From Sphingomonas sp. NBWT7 (GTDB taxonomy: Bacteria; Pseudomonadota; Alphaproteobacteria; Sphingomonadales; Sphingomonadaceae), in assembly GCF_014217605.1 (NCBI RefSeq), contig NZ_CP043639.1:1573501-1637500 (forward strand): a stretch of 64,000 bases of DNA, in the 5' to 3' direction. A program made the translations under genes and the position numbers. The first letter of the stretch is position 1. Each line of letters opens with the position of its first letter. The notes beneath the pieces were generated by a model. It was not told the origin of the DNA. It ran no database searches and worked only from the letters and a program-made list of their open reading frames with translations. Positions 63,077-64,000 of the stretch are shown piece by piece.

Positions 63077-64000
63077 ATGGGCTTTGACGGCCGCTTCACG
63101 CTCGGCCTCGTCTTCCGCGTCGCGCTGCTGGTGCTCGCGCTGATGATGGTGGTCTGGGCGTTCCGCACCCCGTCGTTCGTCATGGTTCGCCTCGTCGCGG
63201 TCGGCATCGCCGGCCTCGCGGCGCTGGCCTTGTGGTATCACGTCGAGCGCACCAACCTCGCGCTCGCGCGCTTCCTCGAGGCGCTGCGCATCGGTGATTT
63301 CGCGGCGCATTTCCCGGAAAAGGGCGGCGCCGGCTTTCGCGCACTCGGCACCGCGCTCAACGAGACGATCCGTGGCCTGCGCGAACAGCGCGGGCAGACC
63401 GATGCCGAACTGCGCTATTACGAGGCGCTGATCGACGACATGCCCGTCGCGCTGCTCACCGTCGATGCCGGCCGCGTCGAGCCCGGCAACAAGGCCGCGC
63501 GCCGCCTCTTCTCGCGCCACGCCGGCGTACGGCCGGACGATTACGCCACCTATGGCGCGACCTTCGCGCAGCGCCTCGCCGAGCCGCGCGGCGACGAGGA
63601 GATGCTGATCCTCAACCTCGACGGGCGCGCCAAGCGTACGCTGGTGCGCCACGCCGCACTCAACCGGCTCGGGCGGCAGACGAGCGCAGTCGTCGTCCAG
63701 CCGATGCAGGGCACGCTCGACGCGGTCGAGATGGCGGCGCAGACCGATATCGTCCGCGTCCTGACGCACGAAATCCTCAACTCGCTCACCCCCGTCATGT
63801 CGCTCGCGCAGACCACCGCCGCACTGCTCGGCGAGGTCGAGGACGGCGATCCGCGCATCGCCGACGCGTGCGAGGCAACGCGCGCGCTCGCTCGCCGAAC
63901 CGAGGGGCTACGGCACTTCATCGACAGCTATCGCGCGGTGGCGCGCGAACCACGCGTGGTGCGCCAGCGCTTCGCCGCGCGCGCCTTCGCCGACGAGCAC
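63077..64000 (+). CDS. Sensor histidine kinase, N-terminal part (truncated by window end)
   Basis: An open frame of 308 codons running off the window. It begins MGFDGRFTLGLVFRVALLVL, with two closely spaced membrane helices (about 8-28 and 36-53) and almost no periplasmic loop. A PAS-like segment follows (YYEALIDDMPVALLTVDAGR). The dimerisation/phosphoacceptor motif RVLTHEILNSLTPVMSLA has the active histidine at about residue 229. The ATPase domain is beyond the end. It follows the NtrC-type regulator by 60 bases and is surely its partner. It may sense an intramembrane or cytoplasmic signal rather than a periplasmic one. Confidence 0.93.
   Translation, partial: MGFDGRFTLGLVFRVALLVLALMMVVWAFRTPSFVMVRLVAVGIAGLAALALWYHVERTNLALARFLEALRIGDFAAHFPEKGGAGFRALGTALNETIRGLREQRGQTDAELRYYEALIDDMPVALLTVDAGRVEPGNKAARRLFSRHAGVRPDDYATYGATFAQRLAEPRGDEEMLILNLDGRAKRTLVRHAALNRLGRQTSAVVVQPMQGTLDAVEMAAQTDIVRVLTHEILNSLTPVMSLAQTTAALLGEVEDGDPRIADACEATRALARRTEGLRHFIDSYRAVAREPRVVRQRFAARAFADEH

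Overview
The window is a GC-rich (visibly well above 60% GC outside a few islands) alphaproteobacterial chromosome segment, most probably a sphingomonad (Sphingomonas or close relative). The basis is the housekeeping gene set, the GAAC-N7-GAAC (= GTTC-N7-GTTC) SOS boxes of the alphaproteobacterial type in front of recA and uvrA, the PutA/Lrp pair, PhoX, and intergenic inverted repeats of a kind I associate with sphingomonads. No rRNA, tRNA, CRISPR array or intact transposase was seen.

Layout. 1-8.9 kb: recA (cut by the window edge), a lytic transglycosylase, an unusual uracil-DNA-glycosylase-like gene, ETF-ubiquinone oxidoreductase, ispE, an enoyl-CoA hydratase, moaB and two small stress/envelope genes. 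8.9-15.4 kb: an accessory region around uvrA. Upstream lie the two ends of a decayed DNA methyltransferase gene, separated by a cassette with two small unknown genes. Downstream lie a low-GC gene split by a frameshift whose C-terminus carries a HEPN-like RxxxxH motif, and a BrnA-like antitoxin remnant next to a palindrome-rich repeat. 15.4-19.9 kb: an Lrp-type regulator divergent from putA. 19.9-43.9 kb: the ribosomal protein/RNA polymerase genes, broken into three units (rplKA, rplJL, rpoBC). The first gap holds alpha-glucosidase, GT4, lactate 2-monooxygenase and PhoX genes. The second holds a sterol-desaturase-type hydroxylase, a P/T/A-rich membrane protein, a CocE-type hydrolase and a GT-C-like membrane protein.

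43.9-48.3 kb: a tightly coupled minus-strand run metZ-apaG-lysR-GNAT-clc. 48.4-54.5 kb: a PMT-like glycosyltransferase converging on a run of polysaccharide deacetylase, FemAB-like acyltransferase, recO, leuB and a GT2-GtrA fusion. 54.5-56.4 kb: uvrC. 56.9-64 kb: a MacB/FtsX-type ABC export system (permease, ATPase, HlyD adaptor) divergent from its probable sigma-54 two-component system (NtrC-type regulator, then a histidine kinase cut by the window end). A sigma-54 promoter lies in the shared intergenic region.

Functional themes are DNA repair (recA, uvrA, uvrC, recO, UDG-like), the transcription/translation core, surface glycan modification, and an envelope export system under enhancer-dependent control. 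The points most worth a second look are the frameshifted HEPN-like gene, the methyltransferase wreck and its cassette beside uvrA, the dispersed rpl-rpo genes, and the sigma-54 MacAB-like module with its GAFTDA regulator.
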